From Lumnitzera littorea (lineage: Eukaryota; Streptophyta; Magnoliopsida; Myrtales; Combretaceae): a stretch of 64,000 nt of DNA. This document shows, piece by piece, positions 23,700 through 37,730 of this stretch. The notes beneath the pieces were generated by a model. That model was given only the letters and a program-made list of their open reading frames with translations, had not been told where the DNA came from and ran no database searches. The stretch lies in assembly GCA_024138015.1 (NCBI GenBank), contig JAMXBB010000010.1, positions 13,300,661 through 13,364,660 of the forward strand, read 5' to 3'. A program made the translations under genes and the position numbers. Position 1 is the first letter of the stretch. The number at the start of each line of letters is the position of its first letter.

Positions 23700-26600
23700 C
23701 CCACATCAATTAGTTCTCGAGTTTCAGCTTTATATATAAACTAATGTGAAAACAATTAAAATTCAAGGAATTTGTTGGATAAAATTATGGGCTACAAGTG
23801 GGCTTAACTACCGATGAATTATCATTGAGTTTCTTAACAATCAGGGTGCTAAAAAGGTAATTGCAATAATAAATCTTAACAATACTAGTAGTGTTATCAT
23901 AGTAATAAAAATAAAATAATAATATTAATATTAATAATACTAAATAAAATACTTAGACAGATGTCACAAAGGTATAGTTAATATTTAACGGAGCTAAATA
24001 GGTTAACTCAATTAACTGAGGTAGTATAGATGATAATTTAATTGAAGAAATGGAAACTTTGGGAAACAAAAGCGACATTACTCCAACTTTGGAAAATGCG
24101 TCTTTTTTTTATGATTAAAATGGCTAAAAAATTTATAAAAATAAAAAAAATTATTTTTTGGACAAAATCTCTTTTTAGCATATTTGTATAAATTGTTGGG
24201 ATATCTTAGACCACTAAACCAAATGAGGAGCAAAGTTTAAAATTGAATAAACTTGCAAGCTATCCACATAATACATTCCAATTCGTAGACCACCAATTTC
24301 ATGCGTTTCCTACTAATATTTGCACTTACTTAATGGACTTTGAGTATACCTAAGTGTTGCTCCATTTTCTATTTTCTTTTTTTTCTTCTTTTTGAACAAC
24401 ATGTTACTAGGAATGTGTTAATCCCCCATAGAATTGTTGGCTCCATTATTGTGTTTGCTGCTATGGTCGAGTAGTATGTGCTCCTCTTTTTTTTTTTTTC
24501 TTTGATGCAATCCATCAAACAACTAGTATATGCTAGTAAAATAACATTACCTGTTCAACTTAGCTTCCTATTAACAATATTGCTCGACACCAACACTTAT
24601 ATATCCAAATCCAAATGAGATTTGTATAGGCTTGAATGAAAATGTAGGCTTAGAAAGATGGTATATGAGCCTATAAAGAAAAGAAGGGAGGAAAGTCTCA
24701 ACTTTATGCAGAGCACTAAGGCGGATTCTACAAAGTTAAGAGAGAGAGGTTGAAAGAGAGAACTTGTGAGTTCCAAGTTGAGAAAGTGAGAGAGGAAGAC
24801 AAGTGTTTGAGTTAAAGAGATAGGTCTCCGAAGAAGTAGGGATGTTGTGTAGGGCGGACTATAGGGTAAACATGATGAGGTCACTAGATAAATATTGTAT
24901 TTTCAGGATGTTTTCGAATTTGTAGGTTTGGGGTACTGTATTGTCATGAGGTTATGAATTAGGTTTATAGGACTTTGGTGAATATAGGAGTTTATTTTTT
25001 TAAAGAGTAAAGTTTTTAACTTATATTCATTAGAATGCTTCCAAAGAGCATCCCCAAATTTTTTCTAAGCTTGTATGGATGAAAATTATCAAAATTTCTC
25101 TCTCTAAGCTTATATACCTCCACTTATTTGGTTTGCTAAGTAGTCCCTTAGTAAGAATTTGCCTCAAGAGCCATACTAAGAGTAAGTCACACCATTTCCC
25201 ACTTAAATACACCGTATTTGGTTATTTTCTTTATATGATTTTTACTATTTTACTTGTTAATTTTTAGCTAATTAAGTAAATTTTCAAGTATTTTTGGTAA
25301 ATTCGGATGTATATTTATATATAATAATTTACTTGTGTATATACTATTTTTACGTATTATTTTATATCATTCTATAATATTGTAGTCTATATCTTTATGG
25401 TTTAGTTAATTTTTATCACCTAATTTGCACATTTTTGATATGCATAATATAATACAATGGAATATAGTAAAATTAACTATTTTTAGCTATAATATTATTA
25501 TTTTATTATATTTTTATATTTCCAATCAACAAAATGTCATCGACTAACTTCAAAAACTTACTCATAAAATATCAACTCAATTGAAATACCTTTTCATATG
25601 TCCTAAGATAAAACTATGGGGCTTACATGCTTACTATGTTAGATTGAACCTATGCGAGGAATAACATGCTAAACGACCATTTGACTAGTTAAATCCTAGA
25701 AATTACAACAAAGATGTATCTAATAAATAGCGTGAAATTCTTGATTGTTTGTTGCTCTTAATGATTTATTAGCTAATGACATTACTAAGTGGTTAAAGTA
25801 GTATGCTATAGTGGTTAAATGGGAAATTTGATATTGCCCTTATTTTTCCATACTGCCACATGAATGTTAGAATTGTGATGAAACTTACAAGTATTATGTC
25901 GATGACATGATTTAGGGCCTTTAGAAATGTTTTTGGGCTAGATTGATTTTAAAATGGGCCTAGAAGTTCTATTAGATAAGGAGTAAACCTAGACCTAAAA
26001 TTAGGCTTAAATGGATAACAAAAAGTTTGGCCTGTGTTGGCCTATCAAAAACCTTGGGTCGGATCGTGAACCAAAATATAGCCTACCGAGAGTCGATTCA
26101 CCAAAGTCCCATAATCGGTTTTCCTGGACTTCATAAAATGCCTATAAGATAAGGTCAAGTTAAGAGGATTGAATTATAAGAATTTAAAATGGGCTTTCGA
26201 ATTATAAAATGGTCATATTAAATGGACTTACCTCATCCCTCAATATAGTGCGCCGTTTTCCTTCTAGGCTCATAATCTATATATGCATATTGAACCTAAA
26301 TATTTAAGTTGGAACAATTGGGCTTAATTGATTGTCCTAATGGACCTAAAAACGTAAAACTAAGAAGACCCATTAAAAGAAGCCCATTAGGCCATCATGC
26401 AGCACATACGTCTATCTATGCACATATAAAAAATATACATATATAATAACCCAACCCAACTACGTATCCCGAATTGGCCTAATTCCAATTCTCCAAGCTT
26501 CCTAGGCCCGTTGTCCCTTTTATGAGCCCATACGTTAAAATAAAATTGGGCCATAATTGATTAAATTTACTAAGGTTCAATTAAATTAATAACTTGTTCT

Positions 26601-27040
26601 ACCGAAATGAGTCAGACCCCTTTCTCTAATGCACATACCCTAAATGGGTCTTATCAATACATAAGCCTCATGGGCCTTAAGGATACTAACGCCCTAAACT
26701 CAATAAGATAATTAAAAGTTAAATTAAATAATTAATGAAAGTACTTTGAGTAAATTAATTAAGTATGGGCCAATTCCTTTTCAAAAGTAACTAGACATAC
26801 TAACCCCCTATGGTCACCTTACTAACATGAAAGGACTTGGACTTAGTTATAAACAAGTAAATTGGTAAACCCTAGATTAATTAAAATATTGGACCTAAAT
26901 AGATAAGTAAGTATTGATATTTAATCGAGTGGTTACTAACTTAATGGGCTTACTACAGTAAACCTAATATTAGAATAAACAGTTAATTCCATGTAAATCA
27001 AATAACAACTTTTGCTTTGAATGGCATGATAATCAAATAT
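23700..27040. other. Intergenic DNA, no gene recognised
   Basis: The minus frame at 24597-24884 (95 residues, Leu/Ser-rich) and frames near 25030-25267 show no domain. The part at 25900-27000 repeats phrases such as 'gggcctta', 'ggccta' and 'gggcttaatt', as seen in LTR debris, but no boundaries could be set. Confidence 0.45.
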
Positions 27041-28819
27041 TCGAGCATGGATGTGGGTCATTAGTTCAATTGGATGTGGAGAAAACTACTGCTTATGGTA
27101 CAAGATCATGAAAGTACATGGTGATTATAGTTGCACAGGCGAGATCGGTTAAAAAAATACAAGTTAGGCTAAAAAAAATTGACCCATTTAAATGTGAGCT
27201 TTTTTTTTTTAATTTCGGCTTGCTTAACTCGGAAGTCAAAGTGAGCCAATACATTGTAAGGCAAGTTGGCTTGCTAACCCCTAAAAAAAAAAAAAGAAAA
27301 GAAAACTAAATAAGTATATATGCATATTATGTATATATTATCTTGAAGCTTTATAGATAAGACATTTTGATCATGTTGTTGGGTTACAAGACCATCATGA
27401 AAAGCTTAAAGTTTTCGCTTGTGATTTTTATATAATCATTATGATATAGTAGGAATTCTATTGGCGTGATGATTAAAAAAATCTTGTAATCTATTTTATC
27501 ATAAATATCCATATACATTCATATTGCAATTATATGATTTTTTTCTTTTTTATGTCGATGTATACACACATATACACACATACATACTAGCAAATACTAT
27601 GCCTACTATGCATATGCAAATTTAACATTATCATATGAAATATTAATAGTTTTCTATATAATTATTTTTCATAAGGATTTTGTATAAATATGAGAAAACA
27701 TTACGATAGTGATTGGGGGGCTCTTATAACCTTAGACTAAAATATTATTGAATCATTTGAAAATTATTAAATATAAGAATTGGCATAAGAATAGAATAGT
27801 AAAAAAATGAATTAGGCAAAGAAAGAAAAAATGTTTAAGTATAAGTTTTACCCTAAAAAATTCTAAAAGATTATCTCATATAACTCTAAAAACTTAAATA
27901 GTAAAATTATTATAAAAGTAAAAGACTAGATTTTTGTAAAAAGAGCAATAAAAAATACCTAAATCCTATATTGATATTTTTTTTATGGTTTCCATTGTCT
28001 AATCCGAATTTGTCTTCCGTTTTATATCTATAATTAAACATATTACAAATAAAAATACAAAGAGCAGTTTAATTACTAATTATTTTTTATGGTGACTATT
28101 TGTAAAATAAGCATAATTAAACATATCATTGAATAAATAAAAAAAAATTAATTATCAATAGTTTTTCTTTTACTAAAATTTTAAAAGCAAATAAATCATT
28201 TATCAAATAAGCATAATTAAACATATCATTAAATAAATAATAAGACAATTTTAGTATGTAAGGGATATGGATATTGCAATAATTGAAAATTTGATAAAAA
28301 GATTATTAAGATTTATAGATATTTGAGCCCATAACTGGAAGTTATAATTTTGGGAGAAGATTTTTGTTCAGATACCATTTTTTTATCGAGGATTTATAGA
28401 TTAGATACCATTTTTAGAATACAAAGTTTTTACTATGATAACCTTAATACATTGATGATTTATTAATAACTATTTAGTATGTAGGGTTTGTTTAGTAAAA
28501 TTCAAATAAAATGAAATATTAAAACATTGTGGTGTCTTTAGTTTTAATAATATAGATATACGTGTATGTATGTATATTTTGTATATATTTTTATGGAAAG
28601 ATTCGAACTTTATTTTTCTAAAACGAAATAAAAACTAAATTTTATAGTAAATAAAACTTAAATATGTACATTAAAACTAGTAAGATTGTGAATTGTGATT
28701 TTTGATTTGTAATTTGCGAATACTCTGCATAATATATTCATAAATAAGAAATGAATAATAGTACAATTTGTGGGTTAGTCTACTTAACCCACCAATCCGC
28801 AGTGGGGTATGGTGGGTTA

Positions 28820-28868
28820 GGATGGGAAGGGATGGGATGGGATGGGAAGGGATGGGAAGGGATGGGAA
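28820..28868 (+). repeat. G-rich minisatellite
   Basis: About five units of a 10-bp motif GATGGGAAGG / GATGGGATGG. It sits between two copies of 'cttaaccc' type phrases, one on each side, in an otherwise AT-rich region. Confidence 0.85.
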
Positions 28869-29829
28869 TTCTAGCTCATATTTATAAGTAGGCCAACTTA
28901 CTTAACCCGCAGGCCAATGCTTAGGTGAGGTGATTTGGCCCATTTGGCTCACTAGCATAGCTTTATGGTGATCTTGGATACTGCTTATTGGGAAATTAAG
29001 ATTAATAAACCAAACTAATACGTAAACTTGGCTTAAAATAATTAAGTGTTGCTTGTACTTGGCCATTTGGTCTAACACAACAATACCCTTGGATTGGGTT
29101 AAAGCTGGAAGTTGTAAATTTGGAGGATATGGTTGATGGTGATTAAGTTGTTACAATGGTGCAATAAATAGTTGCTGGGAAGGGCTTATAGGACTCTTCG
29201 TGCAAGTTTAGTTTTAGGTTTCATGTGGTGTCTAGATTTGCTCCCTTAACCCCTAGCACATACTACGGCAGTTATGGATCTTAATGCCTTGTTGTAGCAT
29301 GGTTAGGATGCATCTCCCTTGTTTTGTCCAAAGTAATGGTTACTCCCATATTACTTGTTTATTTTCATGCTTAATAATATAATTAAATGAATTTCTCACT
29401 GTAGAATAGGACCATATTACATGCAATCTCATGGTTGTAGTTACCAATCCATTAGATTCTTTGAATCTCAATCTTTTATCTTTCTCAAGTGACAATGAAT
29501 GCTATGATAATTGTTATGCGATGATGGAGACAATGATTAGTTGATCGACTAGAGGTACAAGTGAGATACATATTACATTTCCTCTTTCTGCATTTTCATG
29601 CTATATCAATGTAACTTTAGAGGAATTATTATAATGGAGTTTTCTTGAGTGACTAAATTTTAACGGCTTAAGAATTTGTTTTAGGCCTTTGTAGATGGGT
29701 TAGTGTTGAGTTATGTTGATTGACCGTTAAGCCCTTGTATTTGTTGAGCATTTAGGAACTTCATTATAATTTCCAAAACTAATGTATGGTTAGTTAAGTC
29801 GCATAATTAGGTTTCAAGGTTTGGTATAT

Positions 29830-31110
29830 AAAATTTAGGGTGATTGAATAAGTTATTCAATTGAGCCCAAATTTTACGATAGAGTTAAAAATATTAGTAA
29901 AAGTGATCCTATGAGTTCAGATTTAGGAAAAATAAATAATAAAATTTTTAATATTAAATAATATGTATATTATTTGTTATTTATCGGAAATGCATAAAAT
30001 GAGTTTCGATAACTAACGAATCGATAGAAATAAATTATATGTACACTAAAAATTATTTAATTGTACCATATATATATTTACGTATAGATAAAATATATTA
30101 CTTAAAATACCTATAATATGCTAAAATAATACTAATTAATAAAAAAAATTCATAAAAAATCAAGAAAATTAAGGAAAAATATAAAGAATTCTAGAAATAA
30201 GGTGTGACAAGCTAAAATTGAAGAAGAAAAAGTTAGCCAATAAAATTGGGACACAATGAAAGTGAAAAAGAAAGAGATAAGGGATACTTATCTAAGTTAA
30301 ATTGCAAAAGAAACCCTAAAATTCTTCTATAAATACCTAACCCCTTTCTAAAATTTAGTTTGGACACTTAGTGAATAAAAAAAAAAAAAATTGAGAGAGA
30401 TTAAGAAGAGAAGAGAGAGCATTTTCAGGAAAAATTAGAAAAATAGTATGCAATTAGGGTATTGAGAAAGAACCTACACCCAACGACCACTAGGAGAGGA
30501 ATGGCCAACACTACTAGACAATGGACCCCATTCCTAGAGCTATCGATAAGGGTGGAGTCACCACTGGTGGCTAGAAGTCGATTGAATGATGAGTTTTGAT
30601 TTCCTTTCCTAATTTGTTCAATTTCTTAAAAATATCAAATATATTTGGAAAATAATGAAATTTGGTATTTTAGGATATTTTGGTATGTAGATTTAGGAAA
30701 AAAATATCAATTTGATAAATCTAAGCCTCGAGAAATATTGCTCCTAAGAAATAACTAAACCCAAGCTAGTTTTCTATTTAGATTTAAATAACCTTAATGA
30801 TATAATTTTGATTTCAAAATTTTTGCATAGATTATTAAGGATATATATTACAGTACTATGAAGATTTTTTCTTAAATTTTTTTTTTTAATTTTTACTTAA
30901 TTTTTAGGCTCTAAAATTATGCATAAAAGGCAATTAGTAGGCTTAATTTTGTAATTTAAGGTTAATTTGTTGAAAATTTTGATTTACTATCTAATTAGAT
31001 ATTCATGGATGTAAATTTTTTATGTATGTTGGTATTTGTGAAGTTTGGGATGTTAATTGTATGTATTATGCATATTAGGAAATGAATAATAAGTAAAAGT
31101 GAATAAATAA
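29830..31110 (+). repeat. Noncoding retroelement block, inverted copy of 8800-10265
   Basis: Follows the same order of phrases as the minus strand of 8800-10265. A TATA-like cttctataaatacct lies at 30323-30337, followed by a purine-rich stretch (30370-30430) and a GC-richer patch (30470-30590). This order (TATA, purine tract, GC patch) suits an LTR promoter and transcribed leader. No coding domain was seen. Confidence 0.55.
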
Positions 31111-31310
31111 ACTAATTTTGTTATTTAGGATTAATTAGGTATAAATTTTGATTTTAAGATATAATTAGATGCCTTGGTATGTTATTTGGTGATGAAAGAT
31201 GATATTTGTAGTGTTAGAAATGTTGGATAGGTGATAAAAGTATAGATTATGTAATAATAGATAATATGTGTATATAGAAATTAAATGGGTAGGAAATATT
31301 AGGTCAAAAA

Positions 31311-31333
31311 TGATAATAATAATAATAATAATA
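31311..31333. repeat. (AAT)n microsatellite
   Basis: About seven uninterrupted AAT units. Confidence 0.85.
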
Positions 31334-32399
31334 TGAAATAAATCTAAAATAGAATATAAATCTAGGAACTTATATAAAAAAATGTAAATTATTCTTAAAT
31401 CAGGAGTTAATTTAGTAATTAAATTAGGAGTGTAGTGTATTATACCAATCAAAATACTGATTAGGAGCTAAATTGGAGGTTAAGGCACCTAAGTATAGTT
31501 ATATAAATTTCATATATTAGTTTGGAAAGAATTCCTAGAGTTATAAATAAAATAGTAACAAAAAGTTAAAACAGAACTTAATTTCGAAATTGATTTAGAA
31601 ATTAAATAAAAAACTAGCTTAGAACTAGCTTAGTTATGGGTAATATAGAACTTGAATAAATGAATAGAATTGTCATTTTAAACTGAAAAGAAAAATAAGG
31701 ATTTAAAGCTTACATGTGTATATATATATGTATGTATAAGTGATTACGTTAAAATGTAGATCATTTTTGGATCCAAATATGACAGAATTGGAATTAGGGT
31801 TAATAGAAGTATATTAGATAATTAGTCAAAATCTGAATTAAAGGTTATACTCACCTAATTAAACTATAAGAAAAATGTTAGAAGATATTTATAAGAATTA
31901 TAAGTAAAGGGTGACCAAATAGAAACTAAACCCTAATTTAAAAGCTGAATCAGAACCTAACTCAAAATAGAAATGATTGTAATAGACTTAATACCTGAAT
32001 AATCAGATGTAATAACACCTTAAATTGAAGATAACAATAAGGATTTTAGAATAATGCCTATATAAAGTAGTTATATGAATATTAAAACGACCTTTGTATT
32101 ATATAGATTATCGGGACAGCCTATTGCGATCACACCCTAAGTGAGTAAGTGGGAAGTTTAGGTAAGTTTGGAATCAATATGTAATTGTACTTCAGAATAC
32201 TGTTTCAGAGTACTTGGAGACTTAAGATTATATTTATTTATACTTATAGGTAGTTTGAATGTGTGCATGCTTGTGTGTGTGTGTTCTTGAATGCATTGTG
32301 TATTATTAGCTTGCTGTATTAATTTGTAATTGCTATGTATTACATGATATGGGGTGATCACCTTAACTGAACTTAATAATATACAGCTTGTAAAATTAA

Positions 32400-32760
32400 C
32401 CGAACAAGCATTTCAACCCATTAGGAGAGACATTTAGGGTTCTTTAGCCAAATATCAACCTCTTTGAAAGGGATAGTATTGGATAACAAAATTGATCCCT
32501 TCTTTATCCTTAGTTAAACTAAGTGATAGAAAAATAGGTTGTAGCAAGGGTGAAGTTAATAGTTTGGAAGCAGTCATGAGATGAGCGGTGTTTCTATTAT
32601 TCAAGCTTGGGTTTTATCGTGAGCTACTAAAATATGCGCTAAACTCTTTAATTTGGATTAGAACGGGTGTAATTTCTCTAATCTCATGATAGATTAATTA
32701 GCATTGTGTGATAGCATTCATTTGTTGTATTGCATTAAAATAATTGGTTGATAATCTCGT
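32400..32760 (+). repeat. Noncoding repeat, inverted copy of 18300-18800
   Basis: Matched on the opposite strand near 18520-18800, clearest over the 'aatttctctaatctcatgat' phrase at 32670-32690. Probably part of the same Ty3/gypsy family as 29830-31110. Confidence 0.45.
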
Positions 32761-32769
32761 TTGTACTTG

Positions 32770-34080
32770 ATGTGTTGTTTTAAGTTTCCGTTTCAACTTA
32801 TTGAATGATTAGTTGCTTACATCTCTATAAATGTTGTTGCAAGTGCTAACTAAGAAGCAGTTTTATAACTATTCTAAAGTTAACAACTGTTAGATTTTGA
32901 GAAGTGAGGATATAAAATCGATAATCAGTTATGTTTTCATGATTTTAGTTCTTACTTTTGAACCTTCTATTATTAAATTGTGTAAGTGAGGTTAAATTAT
33001 TAAATCATGTAACATTACTTGAAATATGGAATTCTAGTATATATTTTTCACACTTCTACATGCAAATAACATATTTAATTTGTCAATTTTTTACTTTGAA
33101 TGAGTTGGTCATGGACGCTTTATATAAATTAGGTTTAAAATAGCAATTGTAAGGTTATTTTTTATCCTAAAATGGTTTGTATAGTGAGACTGTTATGACT
33201 CTACTACTTTGAGGTATGATAGTTAGTACTTAAGAAATCTAATTTCAGTTTTAAGTTTGAAAGAAAATTTCACACATCAATTTTTTAAAACTTAATAACA
33301 ATTTTTGGAGTAGTAAAATTAGTTAGAAACTCACTCTTTAATGTAGGATGCCTTACATGTAATATTTAAGTATTACATGTGGTGGATTGCTACACCACTG
33401 GCAAATTCATGGCATGATAAGCAATCTTAATATAGAATTGTTAGAGAAGCTAAAGACTTGCACTTTTCCCTCTAAAGGAATTGTTGTTAAATATATCACA
33501 AAATAGGAGTTCTTATATTAGTGAATAAAAAGCTTCATAATTTGAATCTAAAAATTAGAATGAGACTATGGGAGAGGTTGTTTTGATCTTCTAAGAGCCC
33601 TATGAAGTGATAAGTTGGTCTTTATGAATATTATAATAAAATCTTTTAGTTAAATAAATAAATCTAATAAATAATAAGAAATAATAAAATATTAATTAAT
33701 TAAAGTTGAAATCGTTTCCTCCTGAGTTCGAACTGATCCAAAATTCCTCAAACTAGTTTGGCTTTTCTTTGAACCGATTTGCTACTTATGGATCGATTCC
33801 ATATTAATTGAGCTTAAATGGACTTAAATAATGAAACTATATTAATTATTAATAAACTTACTAATTAAAGCAAGTATTAGATAATTGTTCAATTGATTGA
33901 TCAATTAGTTTTCTAGACCAGTTTTGTTATAGAGCTTAATTAGGCATACTAGCTTAATGGGTTGGACTTAGAACTAATCCACCTAATTAGGCTAAGGCCA
34001 AAATCTATTGAGCTTAACTTATAAAATTAACTAATTAACTCAATTAATGGGCTTGACTAGTGGACTTTAACTTAGTTAAA
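32770..34080. other. Intergenic DNA, no gene recognised
   Basis: AT-rich. Short open frames such as 32958-33143 have no domain. Confidence 0.45.
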
Positions 34081-34089
34081 TATAAGGCT

Positions 34090-34450
34090 GAGTGATTAAC
34101 TTCTATAACTATATTTTAACTAAATGATTAACTTTTATTTTACTAAAGTACAACTTCCATTTTACTCAAAATATAAATTCTAATTTTAAGTAAGAATGAC
34201 TCTTATTTTATTAAAGTATAATAATTTTTTCTCAAAGTACAATTTATTTTACTATAATAGAACTTTTATGCATCTCTTTTAGTATTCAAGCATCACCCTT
34301 ATTCACTTTAGTTTACTCTTATTTTACTTAAAATATAAGTATTACTTCACAAATCAACTAAAGTTTATCCTTAACTAAACAAAGTGTTTTCCTTAAGTAT
34401 GACTCTTATTTTTCTCAAGTGCAACATTTATTTTACTTGATTAAATTCAA
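34090..34450. repeat. Degenerate short-period repeat
   Basis: Variants of 'ACTCTTATTTTACTNAAGTACAA' recur irregularly, for example near 34131, 34198, 34315, 34398 and 34425. Conservation is poor and the period is not constant. Confidence 0.4.
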
Positions 34451-35854
34451 TGTTTTCCAAAGATAATCTAAGTACTTTCTTTAATTGGATCTCTTAAATT
34501 ACTTTTAAAGCATCGAATCAATTAAGGAAACTAAGTAGTAACTCAATAGGCTTATCTTATAAATGCTAAGTGTAAAACCCTTAAACACCAAATATTAAGT
34601 GCTAAACTATTGAGATTAAATAAGTGAACTATGTGATGTTAAATTAAATAATGAACTAACTCTTATTGCACATATATTTACGAGTTAGGATTTAGGCTTA
34701 TCTTTATATTCTAGTTTAAAGATGTCATCTCTTATCGGATTATGTTCATGATAACTTTAGGTACATAGTGATCATTTCATGTTTTGTATTTATAGATGGA
34801 TAAATTAAATTGGGTTAATATGTCAACTCTACTTATTAAATTGCAGGTTAATTGTGCTTGGTTATTTTAGGTTAGTGGGCTTTAGGATTGGATTTACGAT
34901 TGTGCTCGTAAATATTGTGATGATATAGTAGTTAGCCTTAGTCGAAAGGAGGAAAATATGTTGATTAAAGGTCGATGTTGTAAAATGAAGCCATAATGGA
35001 TGTTATATAAATGTATAGGACTCACATATAATGCGTTATGAGTGGAGTAGATTATAACCTGGACGTTTGGAAAATAGCGATGAACTTTGTAGAGACCACT
35101 TTCACTGATGGATTTAAGTTAAATATGGGATCTAGCCATCCACATCAACCTCGATTGTGCTGCGATGGATCGAATCATGATTCACCTTATCATGATGTTT
35201 AAAGTCATGAGTAAGCTGCCAATGCTTGTTTGCACCTAATCAATTATACATTAATGAATATTGTTTGTTGCATTATATTTAGGCTCATGTATGCGTAGAA
35301 TTGTGTGTGGTTATGTGACCATATTGTGCTGACTTCACTACAATTTACCATTTATTTATTTTTGTAAGTGATGATTTTTATGATGAGCTTGGTTATGTTT
35401 ATGATGTCGGGATTAGGATAGACCAAATGTGTTTCGATAGACGATGAGTAGATCTTCTATTGCTTATGACTTCTAGAATTTTATAACGTTGGAATGCACT
35501 AGACATCAATTGTATTTTGGATTTTGGATGCTTTACTCTTAGGCCATAAACCTAAACTTTATTTGAAACTTTTTATACTATTATCTATGAGGTTTATTCA
35601 ACAATCTCTTTGCAAAGTTTATAAAAGGCTCATTTTCTCAATGAGAAATTAACCAAATATTATCAAATGTTTTCCTAATTAAAATTTAATAGGGATAATT
35701 AGTTGATCATTCAAGCAAATGTTTTCAAGAACTAATAAATGAGATTCTAGAAAGTGAAATTGGTTTAGAAACTAATTTGAGTTGTAGAAACCTTAGCTTA
35801 TTTTGTTAAAGTAGGACATATGGCTAACTATCATTACTCTTTTGGTTTCTAGGT

Positions 35855-37240
35855 GTGACATAAACAAGGCATGCCCTAAAAATGAATTTCTAATCTTGAA
35901 CATCCATATGCTTGTTGGTTCAATGGCTAGCTACAAACTCTTTCCTTTTGTAGATGGATTCAATGGATAGAATTAGATCAAGATAGCATCAAGAGATAAT
36001 GAGTGCATAGCCTTTTAGATGTCCTTTAGGAACTTCTATTACACTGTGATTCCATTTAGATTAAAGAACGTAGGAGACAATTATCAAAAAGTGATGATTA
36101 TTATATATGATATGATGCATGACCATATAGAAGATTATGTAGATGATATTGATATATCACGACGGTAATAACCATTTTGGCTATTTGAAGAAATTTTTTT
36201 GAAAGATGCCATATTTATAAGCTAAGAAGGAATCCCTTGAAGTGTATATTCGGGTTTTGTTTGAGAAGTTCCTTATATTCATTATGCATTGAAAAAGAAT
36301 GGCATTGATCCATCCAATCAACGTTGTCCCTTAAGAATCAAGAATCAAAGGGAGTTGAATGGGTAAGGAATCCTACATATGGTGATTCATCTTAGCATTT
36401 GTTGAATTTCTTACCCAAGACATTAAAGAAGAAGGGAGTATCATGTGAATGGGGTCCAACAAAAGAGAAGGCATTCTAAAGGGTTAAGGGAATATTGAGT
36501 TCCCTACATATGATGACAATATTGATCAAAAGAATATTGATGATTTTGTATTTAATGTCAACGTGTAGATCCATTAGGGCCTTATAGATGAAGAAGTAGA
36601 GGGTGTTAAATGTTTGGTGTACTATTTGAGTCATATTCCTTACGGTAGTGATGCCAACTACCCAACATATGAGGGGTACTGCTTAGGACCAATTTTCACC
36701 ACTTAAAAGTTGCAGCATTACTTCTTAGCACATATGATTATCTTGATAATAATTTTTATCCCATTAATATTTATTGTTTCCATCGACTTTGTTAGGATGA
36801 ATCATTAAATGCATGTTGTTAGAGAATTTGACATTGTAGTATCATCTAAAAAATTAATCAAGTGGCAAGCACTAGCTAAACTTCTGGCCTATTTTTGGGG
36901 TGCTATTAAGGGTAAAGCGATGGAGACAAACGTTGGAGCTTTTCATAAAGACTCACTACTGGATATGTTTGTAAGGAATGGTCATTGTAGTTTTAATGGA
37001 TTGTCTAAGAATACTAGACGAGGAGGTGAGGTTATGTTGACATCTTAGATGACCAAGAGACCCTCTTGGCTTACAAATATGATTTTTGCTGCATAAATGA
37101 TGAAGCCAAATATGAGGTTTTGCTACTTGGACTACCTTTAGTTTAGCAAATAGGCATGCCTCCCATATGTATCAAGAATGACTTGAAATTAGCATTAAGT
37201 AAGCTAACGAGTAAGTTTGGGTACTTCCCTTGAGTGTAAA
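35855..37240 (+). pseudogene. Ty3/gypsy Tat/Athila-type reverse transcriptase-RNase H remnant
   Basis: Reverse transcriptase starts with DINKACPKNEF (35857) and continues as IHMLVGSMASYKLFPFVDGF. It ends with PFRLKNVGDNYQKV and the catalytic box EDYVDDIDIS (about 36135-36165), with YVDD intact. RNase H follows in pieces: EEVEGVKCLVYYLSHIPYGS at about 36595, 'QHYFLAH' at 36710, then the tether FDIVVSSKKLIKWQALAKLL (36827). A second RNase H-like block reads LAYKYDFCCINDEAKYEVLL (about 37070), the extra aRNH module typical of Tat elements. The frame is broken by stops at Tyr, Gln and Trp positions and by shifts. No integrase was found; similarity fades by 37240. Confidence 0.8.
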
Positions 37241-37683
37241 TAAAGCATGTATATTTCAAATGGTCCAATTATATAGGATGTATATGGAGGATATCATTAC
37301 ATCCTTGTTGTAATGATATTAATTTGGCTAATTTATCACATGTATAACGTCTATTTACCTTTAGTGGCAATCATACTACATGTTTATATGCAACACATAT
37401 TGTAATGTTGCTTTCAATATATATTGTGGGACTATAATTGATCTTGCATAGTGCACCTATGATGCCTAACTTCATAGATCAATCAAAATTCACATTGTTA
37501 TAACAAAGACTTAGTTACACCTACATATGTCCACATTTCAGTCTACAGCATTTAGATGTCTATTTGCACTAACATGCAAACATACATTATTGTTATTATA
37601 ATAATCCAATAGAGAGGAAATAACAAAATTTCCTTTTCCTCACTCAAATGGGACTGCTATCTTTGTCTACCAGCCATTTTCTA

Positions 37684-37689
37684 TTTATT
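37684..37689 (-). terminator. Putative poly(A) signal of the P450 gene
   Basis: AATAAA on the minus strand, about 42 bp past the P450 stop codon. Its position suits the native 3' end of that gene, but AATAAA is common by chance in DNA this AT-rich. Confidence 0.4.
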
Positions 37690-37730
37690 AAATCTAAATA
37701 AAGTAAAACCACATAAACCAACCATGCTTT

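Noticed and set aside
24597..24884. 95-residue minus frame, Leu/Ser-rich
   Set aside because: No motif; hydrophobic-Ser composition follows from a purine-rich opposite strand, and no splice or promoter context is visible.
28030..28245. Three partial repeats of 'cataattaaacatat'
   Set aside because: Short and AT-rich; could be chance or a decayed element, with no boundaries.
31165..31452. 95-residue minus frame, Ile/Tyr-rich
   Set aside because: Runs through an (AAT)n microsatellite; repeat-driven.
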